DNA of 64,000 nucleotides from Bos javanicus (Eukaryota > Chordata > Mammalia > Artiodactyla > Bovidae), in assembly GCF_032452875.1 (NCBI RefSeq), contig NC_083876.1, forward strand, positions 4,402,001 through 4,466,000, given 5' to 3'. How positions within the stretch are numbered: the first letter of the stretch is position 1; every line of letters begins with the position of its first letter. The position numbers and the translations under genes are program-made. The notes below the pieces were generated by a model. The model saw only the letters and a list, made by a program, of their open reading frames with translations. It was not told where the DNA came from and ran no database searches. Below, piece after piece: positions 23,017-34,528 of this stretch.

Positions 23017-23173
23017 GATGGCTAGATGGCATCACCTACTTGATGCAGGTGAGTTTGAGTGAACTCCCGGAGATGATGATGGACAGGGAGGCCTGGCATG
23101 CTCGATTCATGGAGTCACAAAGAGTCGGACATGACTGAGTGACTGAACTGAACTGAACTGAACTGATACGTAT

Positions 23174-23388
23174 ACTTGGACTTCCCTGGTGGCTCAGTGG
23201 TAAGGAATGTACCTGCCAATGCAGTAGACATAGATTCAATCCCTGAGTCAGGAAGATCACCTGAAGAAGGAAATGGCGACCATCTCCAATATTATTGCCT
23301 CAGCAATACCATGGACAGAGGAACCCAGCTACAGTCCATGGGATTGCAACAGATTTGGACATGACTTAGAAACTAAACAGCAGCAGTA
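23174..23388 (+). mobile_element. Bov-tA SINE
   Basis: Head 'cttccctggtggctcagtgg', A/B-box-like region, body 'gaagaaggaaatggcgacc', 3' end 'gacttagaaactaaacag' and a short CAG tail. It follows the BovB by only a few bases. No clear TSD. Confidence 0.9.
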
Positions 23389-25579
23389 TATCATTACATT
23401 AAGTAAACCCGAATGAGAAATTTTCTCAAAATAAAATATATAATGAAAAAGACACAGAGGAATAGAATGTACTAATAAACATTTAACAGATACTGAATTT
23501 AATATAACCTTAGCCCCCAAAAGTCTAATGATTGCCTGTGTTTATCTGTACATCTCTTTCACAAAATCTTATATATAATTATATATATTATATATATAGG
23601 CATAATTTTTATTCCAACATATTTTTGCTTTGGAAAATATAACTAGCATGACTTTTGATTGTTCTATTCACAATAAATAAGAAACAATTATCAGTTTATT
23701 TTAAAATATAACTTAAAAATAAGTATATCTTAGAATTTCATCCCTGAAATGGAGCTTAATGTTTTTTATCCCATTTATTTATATATGTGTTTATTTATTC
23801 ATTTTCCATTCTTTGGTGATTGCCTATATTTATTAAAAATATATAATATGTGTCAAGTGCTGTTCTAATTTCCTGGGGTACTGCAGAGGACAAATAGGCA
23901 AAACTCTATTTTTAAAGGAGTTACGTTCTGAAGGGAGAGGCAGATAATTTAAAGATAAGTAAAATCGATATTATATAGATCAGTTATACATTCTATGCAG
24001 AAAAAACAAGAGAGGAATATATAGAATGAAGTATAGAGTGCGTTTTTTTTTTTTTAATATAAAAATTAGGATGCTCTGTGACTAGTTAACCTTTGAGAAA
24101 ACACCTGGAAGAGATGCATCCATTTTCACTTAAACTCTTCCTGGTTATATCTTCCTCAACTGACCTTTCAGCTAACTTTAGTAACAAGGAATAGAATATA
24201 TTTCTGAATAGTTCATGTCAAATAATTTTGGAAATATCCATTTGTTAGTGTTGTCCTTCCTTATTTTATGGTGAAAAGCCTGTTTGCTGTACGTCATCTC
24301 CATTGATTCCAACCTACTCTCCTGGGAATATGAAGAATAAGCGTAAAATTCATTAATGTCATGGTTCTCCAAGTCCTGTTCCCTTGAATAGTTTTGCATT
24401 CCTCTTCTATTCATTATACCCCTTGCCATAGGACTTCAAGGTGTATTTCTTTGGTTGGTCAGTTGATTGATTGCTGCCCCTTGTCTTCCAATAAGTCTAA
24501 GTTGCAAAAATGACTGTATTGCTCTGTGTAATAGTATAAGCTTGAAGACTAAAGTGGGGTCAGTACTTCTCTTGTTCTGGATTAAGATTGCAGAAAATTG
24601 CCTAATTTTTTAAGGGCAACATAATATATATAATGATTTATTTATATTTTTAGAAGACTAAAATATCTTAATTTTCTTCACATATATTAATATCTAATCA
24701 TTTATTTTCTATTTTTAATATAGTATGGTGCTTTATGTGTTTATTTATTATTATTATTATTAATTGTATCTTGTTTTTAACTCATCATTTAAATGTCTTA
24801 AGGTCCTTTGGGACCATACCATTATGTCCAATGCATTAATTATTTCTCCCATTCTTTTGATCAAATACAAGTATGCTAAATATTTTTAGCAAAATACTTG
24901 AAAACATTTTACCAGAAAAAGTGAAGAAAATCATGTGATACATTTGTGTGCTGGAATGATCTCTCTAGAAATAGCTTGCCATGAAAGTAGATCAGAACAT
25001 TATAAATATCACTAACTATAAAATAATTCTGAGATTTTTCTATTTTATCATCTATAATTTATTGACATATACTAATATCTTTACACATATTCAAATGCTG
25101 TCTTCTGATGCATATATTTCTAAATTTTGCAGGAAAAAACATTAATTTCAATGAATATGATGTGGTCCCATTAATATTCTGTTGGCTTCTTTCATCATAT
25201 TTTTCCTCCTAAGTTCCCTAACCAGATTCTTAATAAGGGAATCTATAATCTTGCCTAGGATAAAAATCAATTTTGGAAGTACATTGCTTAAAATGCCAAA
25301 AAAATTTTTTTAATTGTATAGTTATTTAATGATAAATATTAATTCATATATGTTTATATAAATTAACAAAGAAATGCTTTCATGTTTGAGATTTTATAAG
25401 ATTATAATTCTACATTTTTCTGAAATAAGTGCCCAGTAGTGTATTTGCATGCATATATAATTTTATAAATCAAAACCAGATAACCAAAAAAAAAAAAAAA
25501 TCACCAAATAATTTTACCGAGTGAATGTAACATATTAACTTCCTACCAGCAACATGTAAGTGATCCTGGTCACTTACTC
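23389..25579. other. AT-rich intergenic DNA, little recognisable
   Basis: Long TA-rich runs (23570-23600), a TTA array near 24745 and A/T homopolymers. One possible ancient repeat at 23825-23965. The 83-codon minus frame 24178-24429 has no domain signature. Confidence 0.5.
23825..23965 (+). mobile_element. Possible ancient mammalian repeat (MIR/L2 type)
   Basis: The order of 'tgtgtcaagtgctgttctaa', 'tggggtactgcagaggacaa', 'aggagttacgttctgaaggg' and 'agataatttaaagataa' matches a common ancient mammalian repeat. Very diverged. I cannot place the family securely. Confidence 0.4.
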
Positions 25580-26440
25580 TATTGTCAGTATTTGGTTTTG
25601 TCACCATTTTTTCTGTTAGCCTTCCATTCTCATATCAGTCATGTGTGTTGATATCTCCATTGCAGTTTGAATTTCCATTTTGCAGATGTCTAGTGATATT
25701 TAATTTTGTTCATGCTCTTATTTGTTATCTGCATTTTCTTTTCACTGAAATGTCTCTTCATGTTATTTCCCATTTTCTAATTGGATTCATTTCAGTTTAC
25801 AGAGTTTATGTTTCTTTAGTTTCAAGAGTTCTTTATATATTCAATAGCAAGTCATTTTTTTGGCTGTATGGTTTATAAATATCTTTTCACTGTACATTGT
25901 CGTGTTTTTTTTTTTTTTTCAGAATCTTTTAAAGATCAAATGTTTTTAACTTTAATGAAGTTCAACATTTCATTTTTTTTTCTATGTTGGCTCATTCTAA
26001 TGTTGATATTTAATTTTCCAATCATTTAACTGTAGGTCCGAGAGATATGGTGTGATACATTTAGGTTAAAGATCCAAGACTTATGTCAAATATTCTTTGT
26101 TTTATTTTACCTGTTTGTTTTCTAATGGATGTCCACTTGTTTTAGCATCATTTGTGGAAAAGGATATTTTTGCTTCATTAAACTGCATTTGAATCTTTGT
26201 AAAAATAAATCAGTGCAGAATATGCATGGATATGCTTTCATGCTCTTGATTCTTTTCCACTTACATATAAAAGTAGCTATACTTTTATAATACCACAATC
26301 TCAATTACTACATATTTAGCATAAACCTTGAAACTAGGTAGAGACCATTTTCTTCTAATATACAGTTTATCTTTTAAAAATTGTTTTAGTTTTTGAACTT
26401 ACATTGATTTTTATATAAATCTTAGAATAATCTTAACCAT
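25580..26440 (-). mobile_element. Old L1 LINE fragment, antisense
   Basis: Complement of L1 ORF2 C-terminal half: 'tctcttcatgttatttccca', 'agttctttatatattcaata', 'atcttttcactgtacattg' and 'gtttttaactttaatgaag'. Stretches of T and many changes show age. It is downstream, in L1 coordinates, of the sense copy to its right, so the two are separate insertions. Confidence 0.72.
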
Positions 26441-26566
26441 ATGTAAAAATAATATAAGAATAAAGCTACATAAGTACACAAAAACCTGTATGCAGAAAAC
26501 TGTAAGACACTAATGAAAGAAATCAAAGATGACATAAACAGATGGAGAGATATATCATGTTCTTGG

Positions 26567-26765
26567 ATGCTGGTGCTAGTGGTAAAGAACCCACCTGCCA
26601 ATGCAGAAGACATAGAAATACAAGTTCAATCCCTGGGTCAGAAAGATCTCCTGGAGGAGGACATGGCAACCCATTTCAGCATTCTTGCCTGGAGAATCCT
26701 ATGGACAGAGGACCCCGGCAGGCACAGTCAAGAGGGTCACAAAAAGTTGGACATGACTGAAGCAA
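26567..26765 (+). mobile_element. Bov-tA SINE inside L1
   Basis: Head 'ggtgctagtggtaaagaacc', body 'gaggaggacatggcaaccca' and 3' end 'ttggacatgactgaagcaac'. Diverged, and some L1 target sequence is missing at its right border. Confidence 0.85.
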
Positions 26766-27204
26766 CTTAACATGGGCAAAGCAATCTACAGAGTCAATGC
26801 AATCCCTACTAAATGACCAATTGCATTTTTCAAAGAACTAGAACAAAAAAAAAATTCTCAATTTGTATGGAAACACAGAAGACTCCAAATAGCCAAATCA
26901 ATCTTGAGAAAGAAAAACAGAGTTGGAGGAATCAACCTACCAGACTTCAGATTATACTACAAACTACAATAATCAAAGCAATATAGTACTGGAACAAAAA
27001 CAGAAACATAGATCAGTTAAACAAGATAGGAATCCCAGAGATAAACTCAGGCACTTATGGGCAAAGGAGGAAAGAATATACAATGGAGAATAAACAGTCT
27101 CTTCCATAAGTGTTGGTGGGAACAAAGACAGCTGCATGTAAAAGAATGAAATTAGAACACTTCCTAACACAATACACAAAAATAAACTGGAAATGGTTTG
27201 ACAT

Positions 27205-27521
27205 AAAGTGAAAGTAAAAGCTGCTCAACTGTGTCCTACTCTTTGTGACCCCATGGACTATATAGTCCATAGAATTCTCCAGGCCAAAATACTGGAGTGG
27301 GTAGCTGTTCCCTTCTCCAAGTGATCTTCCCAAACCAGGGATCAAACCCAGGTCTCAGGCATTGCAGGCAGATTATTTACCAGCTGAGCCACAAGGGAAG
27401 CCCAAGAATACTGGAGTACGTAGCCCATTCCTTCTTCAGCAGATCTTCCTGACCCAGGAATTGAACCAGGGTCTCCTGCATTGCAGGCAGTTTCTTTACC
27501 AAGTGAGCAATCAGGGAAGAC
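27205..27521 (-). mobile_element. Bov-tA variant with a second tRNA-like head
   Basis: Antisense. After a complete Bov-tA ending 'gccacaagggaagccc' at about 27400, another 110 bp repeats the upstream part ('agcagatcttcctgaccc', 'tctcctgcattgcaggcag', 'atcagggaag'). The L1 flanks share an imperfect repeat (ggaaatggttt / tgaaattggct). The same architecture recurs at 50507-50828. Confidence 0.85.
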
Positions 27522-27640
27522 TGAAATTGGCTTAAAGACCTAAATGTAAGGCCAGAAACTGTAAACTTTTAGAGGAAAACATTTTAGAACTTTTAGAAAA
27601 CTCATTGACCTAAACTGCAGCAAGATCCTCTGCCGGGAGC

Positions 27641-27738
27641 CGGCATATTGCATATTGAGTGCATATTGCATATTGAGTGCAGCACTTTCCACAGCATCAT
27701 CTTTCAGGATCTGGAATAGCTCAACTGGAATTCTATCA
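27641..27738 (-). mobile_element. BovB-derived segment within the LTR
   Basis: Antisense BovB RT-linker sequence ('agtgcagcactttccacag', 'ggaatagctcaactgg') sits between tgccgggagcc (27631-27641) and tgccggtagcc (27740-27750). Its left end holds a perfect 18-bp tandem duplication, gcatattgcatattgagt, at 27643-27660 and 27661-27678. No BovB 3' end is present, so this is not an ordinary BovB insertion. Confidence 0.85.
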
Positions 27739-28568
27739 CTGCCGGTAGCCAGTGTGAGGAACTCCGCCCATGACAAAGGTCATGAGGAAGGAGGCTCGGC
27801 ATACGCAAAGGCGGGATCGAGCTTCAGGAGTCCCCCTGGAAATTCTCGAGCATATACCCCCAAAACCAGAGTCTGCCTACTTTCTGCTTTGTGCTTTCAC
27901 CTACACCTCTGACTTTACGGGGGGCTGTCCCCCACTACCTCTCTGAAAAAGAGTTAGCTTACAGCTCCAGTTAATAATTCCTGGGTGTGACAGTGTTTAA
28001 CCTACAAACTCCTTTGGAAATCCTCTAGCCTGCCTGAATAGGTTTTTCCGGCCACATGTGATTGTTCAGAGCCTCCCAACTGTGAGAGGCAGGAGATGTT
28101 CTAAACTGTCTAAATACAGATTCCTTTGAGCAGTTAAAAGATTGATTAGAAATTGTATTGGTGAAGGGATTTTCACTTGTTGGGCCAATGTTTGCTGCTA
28201 AGTCTCCATATCCCTTACCTGCTGTGTCCCTGGCAGTGTATTGATTAATATAATTGGTGTAAGTAGTAGCTTTAATGTTTGTAACCTGGGACCCTTGAGT
28301 TAATTCTTTTTCTTGTTATAGCCCACCACACCTTTGCTCTGTAGGAATGCAACTTTATCTAATGCTTTTGGAGGGTGGCTCCTGACCAATCACCTTTAGA
28401 GAAAAATAAGTTTTCTGAAGAAAAGGTCTTAAAATGTTAACAGGCCTCCGGGCCAGAAGATGATGCAAATCACCTAAGTTTTTGCATATGATAAGTTTGC
28501 AGGAAGAAAGCCTGGTTTGCTGCAAGACTCTACCCCTTCCCCCATTATCCTCTATGCATAACTTAAGG

Positions 28569-28593
28569 TATAAAAACTACTTTGGAAAATAAA
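28569..28593 (+). promoter_or_regulatory. LTR core promoter (TATA) and nearby poly-A signal
   Basis: TATAAAA at 28569-28575 and AATAAA at 28588-28593, 12 bases apart, in the sense strand of the LTR, marking the U3/R area. Whether it is still active cannot be seen. Confidence 0.65.
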
Positions 28594-29262
28594 GTGCGGG
28601 CCTTGTTCACCGAAACTTGGTCTCACCATGTCGTTCTTTCCTTTAACTTCCAGCTGAGTCTCCATCTGGAGCGCGGAACCCACCACGCTTACTAATCATG
28701 CCTGGGCTTCTAAGACCCACTCGAGAAGGTGTCTAGGGTGAGGCACCTTCCGCTATTCGAGAGGGCGCCTGCGGCCTACGTAAGTGGTGCAAACTTCTTG
28801 TCTTGAAGTTTTATTGGTCTCCCGCGTAAACCAAGCTACTCAGCCTCTTTTCTCCACTGAATTTTCCTACTGAGCTATCCTCATTCTATTACTCTTTGTA
28901 TCCTTAATTAACATTTAATTAAGCAATTGTTTCCTGATCTTCGCCTAAGGCGTCTCTCCTTCGAATACCCTGGATCAGCCGGGGCTGGACCCCAGCAATC
29001 CTCTTTGACCCACCTCTTAGAGTAATGGAAATAAAAATGAAAATAAATAAAGGGGACCTAACTAAAAACTTTTGCACAGCAAAGGGCACTTTAAACAGAT
29101 GAAAAGACGACACTGAGAATGGAAGAAAACATTTGCCAATGAATCAACCGACAAAGGAGTAATCTCCAAATTATATGAACAGTTCATGCAACTCAATATC
29201 AGGAAAACAAACAACCCAATTAAAAAAAGAAAAAAAAGGCAAAATACCTAAAGAAGGCATGC

Positions 29263-29530
29263 TGCTGCTAAGTCACTTCAGTCGTGTCCAACTCTGTGTG
29301 ACCCCATAGATGGCAGCCCACCAGGCTCCCCCCTCCCTGGGATTCTCCAGGCAAGAACACTGGAGTAGGTTGCCATTTCCTTCTCCAATGCATGAAAGTG
29401 AAAAGTGAAAGTGAAGTCGTTCAGTCGTGTCCGACTCTTAGCAACCCCATGGACTGCAGCCTACCAGGCTCCTCTGCCCATGGGATTTTCCAGGCAAGAG
29501 TACTGGAGTGGGGTGCCATTGCCTTTTCTG
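29263..29530 (-). mobile_element. BOV-A2 SINE with perfect 13-bp TSD
   Basis: Antisense: tail 'tgctgctaagtc', first unit with 'ccccatagatggcagcccac', the linker 'gaaagtgaaaagtgaaagtg', then the second unit. The repeat aaagaaggcatgc is at 29250-29262 and 29531-29543. Little diverged. Sits in the old L1. Confidence 0.96.
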
Positions 29531-29602
29531 AAAGAAGGCATGCAGATGGTCCATAAACACATGGGAAAAAAAAAAAAATAAAGCCCAACATTGCTCATTA
29601 TT

Positions 29603-29789
29603 CAGTTCATTTCAGTCGCTCAGTTGTGTCCGACTCTTTGCCACCCCATGAATCACAGCATGCCAGGCCTCCCTGTCCATCACCAACTCCCGGAGTTCAC
29701 TCAAACTCACATCCATCGAGTCGGTGATGCCATCCAGCCATCTCATCCTCTGTTGTCCCCTTTTCCTCCTGCCCCCAATCCCTCCCAGA
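29603..29789 (-). mobile_element. BovB 3' end (187 bp) with 8-bp TSD
   Basis: Antisense BovB terminus from 'cagttcatttcagtcgctca' to 'cccccaatccctcccag', truncated there. The L1 sequence tcattatt is duplicated at 29595-29602 and 29790-29797, and L1 continues in register. Shows that very short 3' ends of BovB are inserted by normal target-primed copying. Confidence 0.93.
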
Positions 29790-30171
29790 TCATTATTAGA
29801 GAAATCCAAATCAAAACTACAATGATGTGTATAGCCTCATACCAGTAGAATGGCCATCACCAAAAATATTCACAAACAATAAATGCTGGAGAGGGTGTGG
29901 AGAAAACGAACCCTTCTTGCATTGTTGATGGGAATGTAAATTGATACAGCCCCTTTAGAGAACAGTGTAGAGATTCCTAAAAAAAAAAAAAAAAAAAATA
30001 GAACTACCATGTGACCTAGCAATCCTGCTTTAGGGAATATGCCCTGAGAAAACCATTATTCAAAAAGACACATGCACCACAATGTTTATTGTAGCACTAT
30101 TTACCAAATAGGATATGGAAGCAACCTAAATGGTTGCTAAGCTAAATCAAAAGAGAAATAGAAAGAGAAGG

Positions 30172-30330
30172 CATTCATGGGATTCTCCAGGCAAGAATAC
30201 TGGAGTGGGTTGCCAAATACTGGAGTGGGTTGCCATTTCCTTCTCTAGGGAATCTTCTGACCCAGGGATCGAACCCAGGTCTCCCACATTGCAGGCAGAC
30301 ACTTTAACCTCTGAGCCACCAGGAAGCCCA
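30172..30330 (-). mobile_element. Bov-tA SINE, 3'-shortened, with a 20-bp tandem duplication
   Basis: Antisense body and head ('atcgaacccagg', 'gagccaccaggaagccc'). Its 3' terminal part is absent. aatactggagtgggttgcca is repeated perfectly at 30196-30215 and 30216-30235. Interrupts the L1 3' UTR region. Confidence 0.88.
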
Positions 30331-31377
30331 CAAAGGAATATTACGTGGCCATAAAAAGGAACAGTAGGGGGTAATTTCCATAGACTTGTCATAGAGAGTG
30401 AAATAAATCAGAAAAAGAAAAAAAAAGTACCATATATTAATGCATATATATGGAATCTAGAAAAATGTTTCTGATGAACATATTTGCAGGTCAGGGACAG
30501 AAGTGTGGACACAGTTAACAGACTTGTGGACAGAGCAGTGGAAAGAGAGGGTGGGACAAATTGAGAGAGTAGCATTGAGACATAGGTGTGTAAAATATGT
30601 AAAATAGCTAGGAGGAAGTTGTTTAACAGAGGAAGCTCAACCTGGTGCTATGTGACAACCTAGAGCGATGCGATGGGGTGGGAAGTGGGAGGGATATATG
30701 TATATTTATGGCTGATTCATGTTGTTGTATGGAAGAAACCAACACAACATTGTAAAGCAATTATTTTCCAATTAAAATATATTTAAAATAATAATCTTGT
30801 GTAATTTTTCAATATTGAACCAGTCTTGCATTTCTGGAATAAATCCCATTTTCTGATAGTGAATAATTATTCTTATACGTTGCATTCATTCTGCTGATAT
30901 TTTGTTAAGAATTTTTGTCCCTATTAGCTAGGACATTGATATCTTTCTTTTTAATTTTTATTTTATCTTCATTTTTGTGTATTTCATTAATCTCATTTTG
31001 ATATAATAATAGCTTCAGAAAATAAATTTAAAATTATCTCCCCTCTACTGTCTCCTGAAAGAGATTGTACCATATTGCTGTTAATCCTTCAGACAGTTGA
31101 TGGAATTTTCCAGTGAAATCACTGGAATCTGTGATGTTCTTTCATGGGTATTTTAAAATTAGGAATCTAATTTTCTTAATAGTTACAGAGATATGCTGAT
31201 TATCTAGTTCTTATTAAGTGGGGTGTGATAGGTTTTATTTTTTCTGATGATTTGTCTATTTCATCATGACTGTCAGTGTGTACAGAGCTCTTTATAGTAT
31301 TCCCTAGTTATTATTTTAGCATCTGTAAAGCTTGTCATGATATATCTTGTACTGTTCCTCATATTCTGTAATTTCAT

Positions 31378-31573
31378 GAGTGAGTGAGTGAGTGAGTGAA
31401 GTCACTCAGTCATGTCCAACTCTTTACAACCCCATGGACTGTAGCCTACCATGCTCCTCTGTCCATGGGATTCTCCAGGCAAGAGTACTGGAGTGGGTTG
31501 CCATTTCCTTCTCCAGGGGATCTTCCCAACCCAGGGATAGAACCCGGGTCTCCTGCATTCCAGGCAGATGCTA
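31378..31573 (-). mobile_element. Bov-tA SINE with TGAG tail and 9-bp TSD
   Basis: Tail of six TGAG units (31376-31399), then antisense Bov-tA to 'ctcctgcattccaggcagat'. It is truncated before the very end of the tRNA-like head. The repeat taatttcat is at 31369-31377 and 31574-31582. Frames across it are not genes. Confidence 0.93.
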
Positions 31574-31884
31574 TAATTTCATATTCTCTCTTTTTAACGT
31601 TATCAGTCTAGCATGAAGTTTGTTTTTTTTTTTTTGAAAATATTAGTTATTTGTTCACTATTATTTTCCTGTTTATAATTTTATTTATTTATGCTTTTAT
31701 TTTTATTATTTCCTTGATTTGCTTGAGGTGTATTAGTTCTTCTTTTTCTAGGTTTTTGAGGTTGAATGTTCAGATTATTGATTTGACACTTTTCATTTAT
31801 TTTCAATATATGAATTTTAAACCATAAATGATACTTTCAACTCTAGCTATTTCCACAAATTGGATATATATTTTTTCCTTTCAA

Positions 31885-31950
31885 ATGCATCTATCTATCC
31901 ATATCCATATATATATATAGATATATATCTATATATATATATATACACAC
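31885..31950. repeat. (TATC)/(TA)n low-complexity tract
   Basis: 'ctatctatcc' units followed by TA alternation with AGATA/TCTATA interruptions. Confidence 0.9.
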
Positions 31951-32099
31951 TGTTTTTAAATTTGAAGTACAGTGAATTTACAGTATGATATTAGTTTCAT
32001 AACCTCTGAAAACTCTTGTTAGACTCATTGTTTCTCAGAATTTGCTAAGTTTCCAAGGATTTGGAGATTACCTTATGAATGCTGATTAGATTAATTTGA

Positions 32100-32282
32100 T
32101 TGATGGTGTTGTTGTTTAGTCATTAAATTGTGTCCAATGTTTTTGTGACCCCATAGACTGTAGCCAGCCAAGCTTTTCTGTCCATAGAATTTCCCAGGGA
32201 AGAATACTGGACTTAGTTGTTATTTCCTTCTTCAGGGGATCTTCCTGATCCACCGACTGAACCTGTGTCTTCTACTGGTGAC
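32100..32282 (-). mobile_element. Bov-tA SINE, diverged
   Basis: Antisense: (TTG)n tail then 'gtttagtcattaaattgtgt', 'agcttttctgtccatag', 'aagaatactgga' and 'caggggatcttcctgat'. An older copy within the antisense L1. Confidence 0.85.
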
Positions 32283-33090
32283 AAATTATCTTTCTGAAAA
32301 TATTTGTTTTTTTCTCTATTTCAGAAGAATACTTCTACTTGGTATTGGTTTATGGATTGACATCTTTTTTTTTTTTTTTAATTAAATACTTGAAAAATAT
32401 TCTCTCACTTTCTTCTGGCTTGTTTTCTGCCACAAAGTTTACTATCATTCAAATTGTTTTCCCCTGTAGGTAAGGTGTCATTTTCTCTTTCCCCATGTAT
32501 TTTATTTGTTTTCAGTTTTTCAGGTAATGTACCTAGATAAGTAGTTATGAGGTGTCTTGATATGTATTTTATTTTGATTTGGTATTCAACTATTTTTTGA
32601 ATAAGTTGGTTTATGTCTCTTACTAAACATAAGAAGTGTTCATTCACTATTTCTTTGAGCGTTTTTAAATTTTACTTTTTTTTTCTCTCTCTTCTGTTTT
32701 TGGACTTAAAAATAATTTCATATCACTTGTTATAGTTCCATAGGTTTAGAGAATCTGTATATTTTGTTTCTAGTCTACTTTATTTTGTCTTTCAGAGTAG
32801 ATGATGTCTAACTTTCTGCCAATTCATTTATTTTCCTCTATTGCTTATATTATGCTGTTGAACCTACTTCCAATATCTCACATGTTTAGTTATAAAGTTT
32901 TCATCAAATTCTGCTTTCTATATTCTATTTCCTTTTAGAGATATTCCAATTCATCGCCAACAATTTTTGTTGGTTTGTTTCCAATGTTTCCATAATTATT
33001 TGTTGAAACTGTAAGTCAGAATCATGAAGCTGCCTTTGCTTATCACATATATTTTTAAATTAATTTCTATTATTTAAAAATCATGCCATC

Positions 33091-33769
33091 CCAGTTATCA
33101 AATACTTAATATTAAAGGTCAAATAGGATTTATATAGACAAGTTTAATGTCTATTACTAGGTAACTTGAGTTTCATGAGAGGAGTATAAAGCATGCAGCT
33201 ATCAGTATTGTCACTGACATTGTCGTCAACTTTATCATTGTTTTTCCTTTGGATTATTTGTTTCTCTGAAATGCCAAAATAATTATACATTAGCAAAAAA
33301 AAATCAAAGAAGTTTAAAAGTTCCTTCCCTAAAACAAAGTTTTGAACAATTATGTACATTTTATTAGATTATGCATAATTTTAGATAGATGTAGCACACA
33401 GTTATACATTTTATCAAATATTATAAAAAGACAAAAAATAAGTTTCTTAATTTTGAAGAATAATAGAGTATCCTTCTGAATTTTCATCTAATTGCATGTT
33501 TTGTTACCTTAATATAGAAAACTTTTATTTTTCAGAAAAAAATTAAAAAAAAATTTAGTCAATTACTATGTACTCTTTTTATAATTGCAATCATGCCAAA
33601 TTATGTAATTACCATATATTACAGGTAGAAGCAAACATATACTGACAGCTGGTATTTATGTAATTACCATGTGGACATAAAATTACGATACCTTGGGATG
33701 TCAAAAATATTTTAGTATGACTGTTAACTCTTTCCAAGTATTAATCTAATTGAAGCATGTAATAGACAA
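33091..33769. other. Unassigned AT-rich spacer
   Basis: No repeat family recognised. The minus frame at 33144-33359 (71 codons) has no recognisable motif. Confidence 0.45.
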
Positions 33770-34107
33770 AGGAAAAGAAACAGAGACTCATCCTAGGATC
33801 TTCAGGTCATCTATGTAAATTTCTGTTTTGACACACCAGAATAAGAAAGAAAATTGAACCCAAATCAACAGAATTAAATAATAAAAATAAGAACAGAAAA
33901 CAATAAAAATATCAATAAAAATAAAATTAATGCATTTGATAAACTTTTAGCCAACCTGTCCCCCAAATCACTACAAACACTATAGAGTACAAAATGATCA
34001 TCAGAGAACAATGTGAACTGTGTTTATGCCAATAAATTTTGTAGTATTTTTTTTCACTGAAAAGCAGAGTATCCATTCAAAAAGAAGGACAAAAGAAAAG
34101 AGAGCAT
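33770..34107 (+). mobile_element. Old L1 ORF2 fragment, left half
   Basis: Decayed ORF2 sequence ('aacagaattaaataataaaa', 'gataaacttttagccaacc', 'gatcatcagagaacaatgtg', 'tatgccaataaat'). It continues, in L1 order, at 39058 on the far side of the BovB. Confidence 0.6.
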
Positions 34108-34528
34108 AAGAGTGATACTTTATTGCAAAGTTCAGACTTAAATTGTAGAAAGTAGAGAAAATCACTAGACCATTCAGGTATGACCTAAATCAAATCCCTT
34201 ATGATAACACAGTGGAAGTGACAAATAGATTGAAGGGATTAGATCTGATAGACAGAGTGCACAAAGAACTACGGACCATGGTTCATGACACTGTACAGGA
34301 GGCAGTGATCAAGACAATCCCCAAGAAAAAGAAATGCTCAAGGCAACATGGTTCTCTGAGGAGGCCTTACAAATCGCTGAGAATAGAAGAGAACCTAAAG
34401 GCAAAGGAGAAAAGGAAAGATATACCCAATCGAATGCAGAGTTTCAAGAATAGCAAGGAGAGATAAGAAAGCCTTATTCAGTGATCAATGCAAAGAGATA
34501 CAGAAAAACAATAGAATGGAAGAGTTTA

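Larger units (their letters stand above)
21994..23166 (+). mobile_element. BovB LINE, 5'-truncated, relatively well preserved
   Basis: Begins inside RT ('aaaggcagaggaacc') and runs to a terminal array of four ACTGA-type units (23149-23166). The RT segment and the C-terminal segment are each open and differ by one frameshift near 22565, so this is one of the least decayed BovB copies here. Confidence 0.94.
27631..28997 (+). mobile_element. Solo LTR of a bovine ERVK-like (betaretroviral) element
   Basis: 1,367 bp starting TGCCGGGAGCC and ending CCCCAGCA, flanked by the 6-bp repeat atcctc (27625-27630 and 28998-29003). L1 ORF2 reads continuously across the empty site. It has a TATA box (28569) and a poly-A signal (28588), and no primer-binding site, gag, pol or env sequence on either side, so it is a recombined solo LTR. 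GC-richer than its surroundings. A BovB-derived segment lies near its 5' end. Confidence 0.9.
26466..30795 (+). mobile_element. Old L1 LINE 3' half, hit by six later insertions
   Basis: L1 ORF2 in sense from 'aaaactgtaagacactaatg' (26495) through 'ccaaatagccaaatcaatc', 'ggacctaactaaaaac', 'ggagagggtgtggagaaaac' to the 3' UTR ('cacaacattgtaaagcaatt') and A-rich end near 30795. The L1 order is preserved across each insertion: Bov-tA 26567, Bov-tA dimer 27205, solo LTR 27631, BOV-A2 29263, BovB end 29603, Bov-tA 30172. Coding capacity is lost. Confidence 0.88.
30800..33090 (-). mobile_element. Old L1 (or HAL1-like) LINE, antisense
   Basis: Starts with the complement of the RT region ('gaaccagtcttgcatttctgg', 'aataaatcccattttctga'), continues through 'ttttctaggtttttgaggtt' and, from about 32380, 'ctttcttctggcttgttttc' and later blocks typical of old L1/HAL1 sequence. 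Interrupted by SINEs at 31378 and 32100. Highly diverged. The right end is uncertain. Confidence 0.7.

Noticed and set aside
27655..27912. 85-codon frame at the LTR start as a viral protein
   Set aside because: It spans the BovB-derived segment and U3 of a solo LTR; no gag, pol or env sequence is present.
25580..30795. 25580-26440 (antisense) plus 26466 onward (sense) as one twin-primed L1
   Set aside because: The antisense block covers L1 sequence downstream of the start of the sense block. Twin priming predicts the opposite order, so these are separate insertions.
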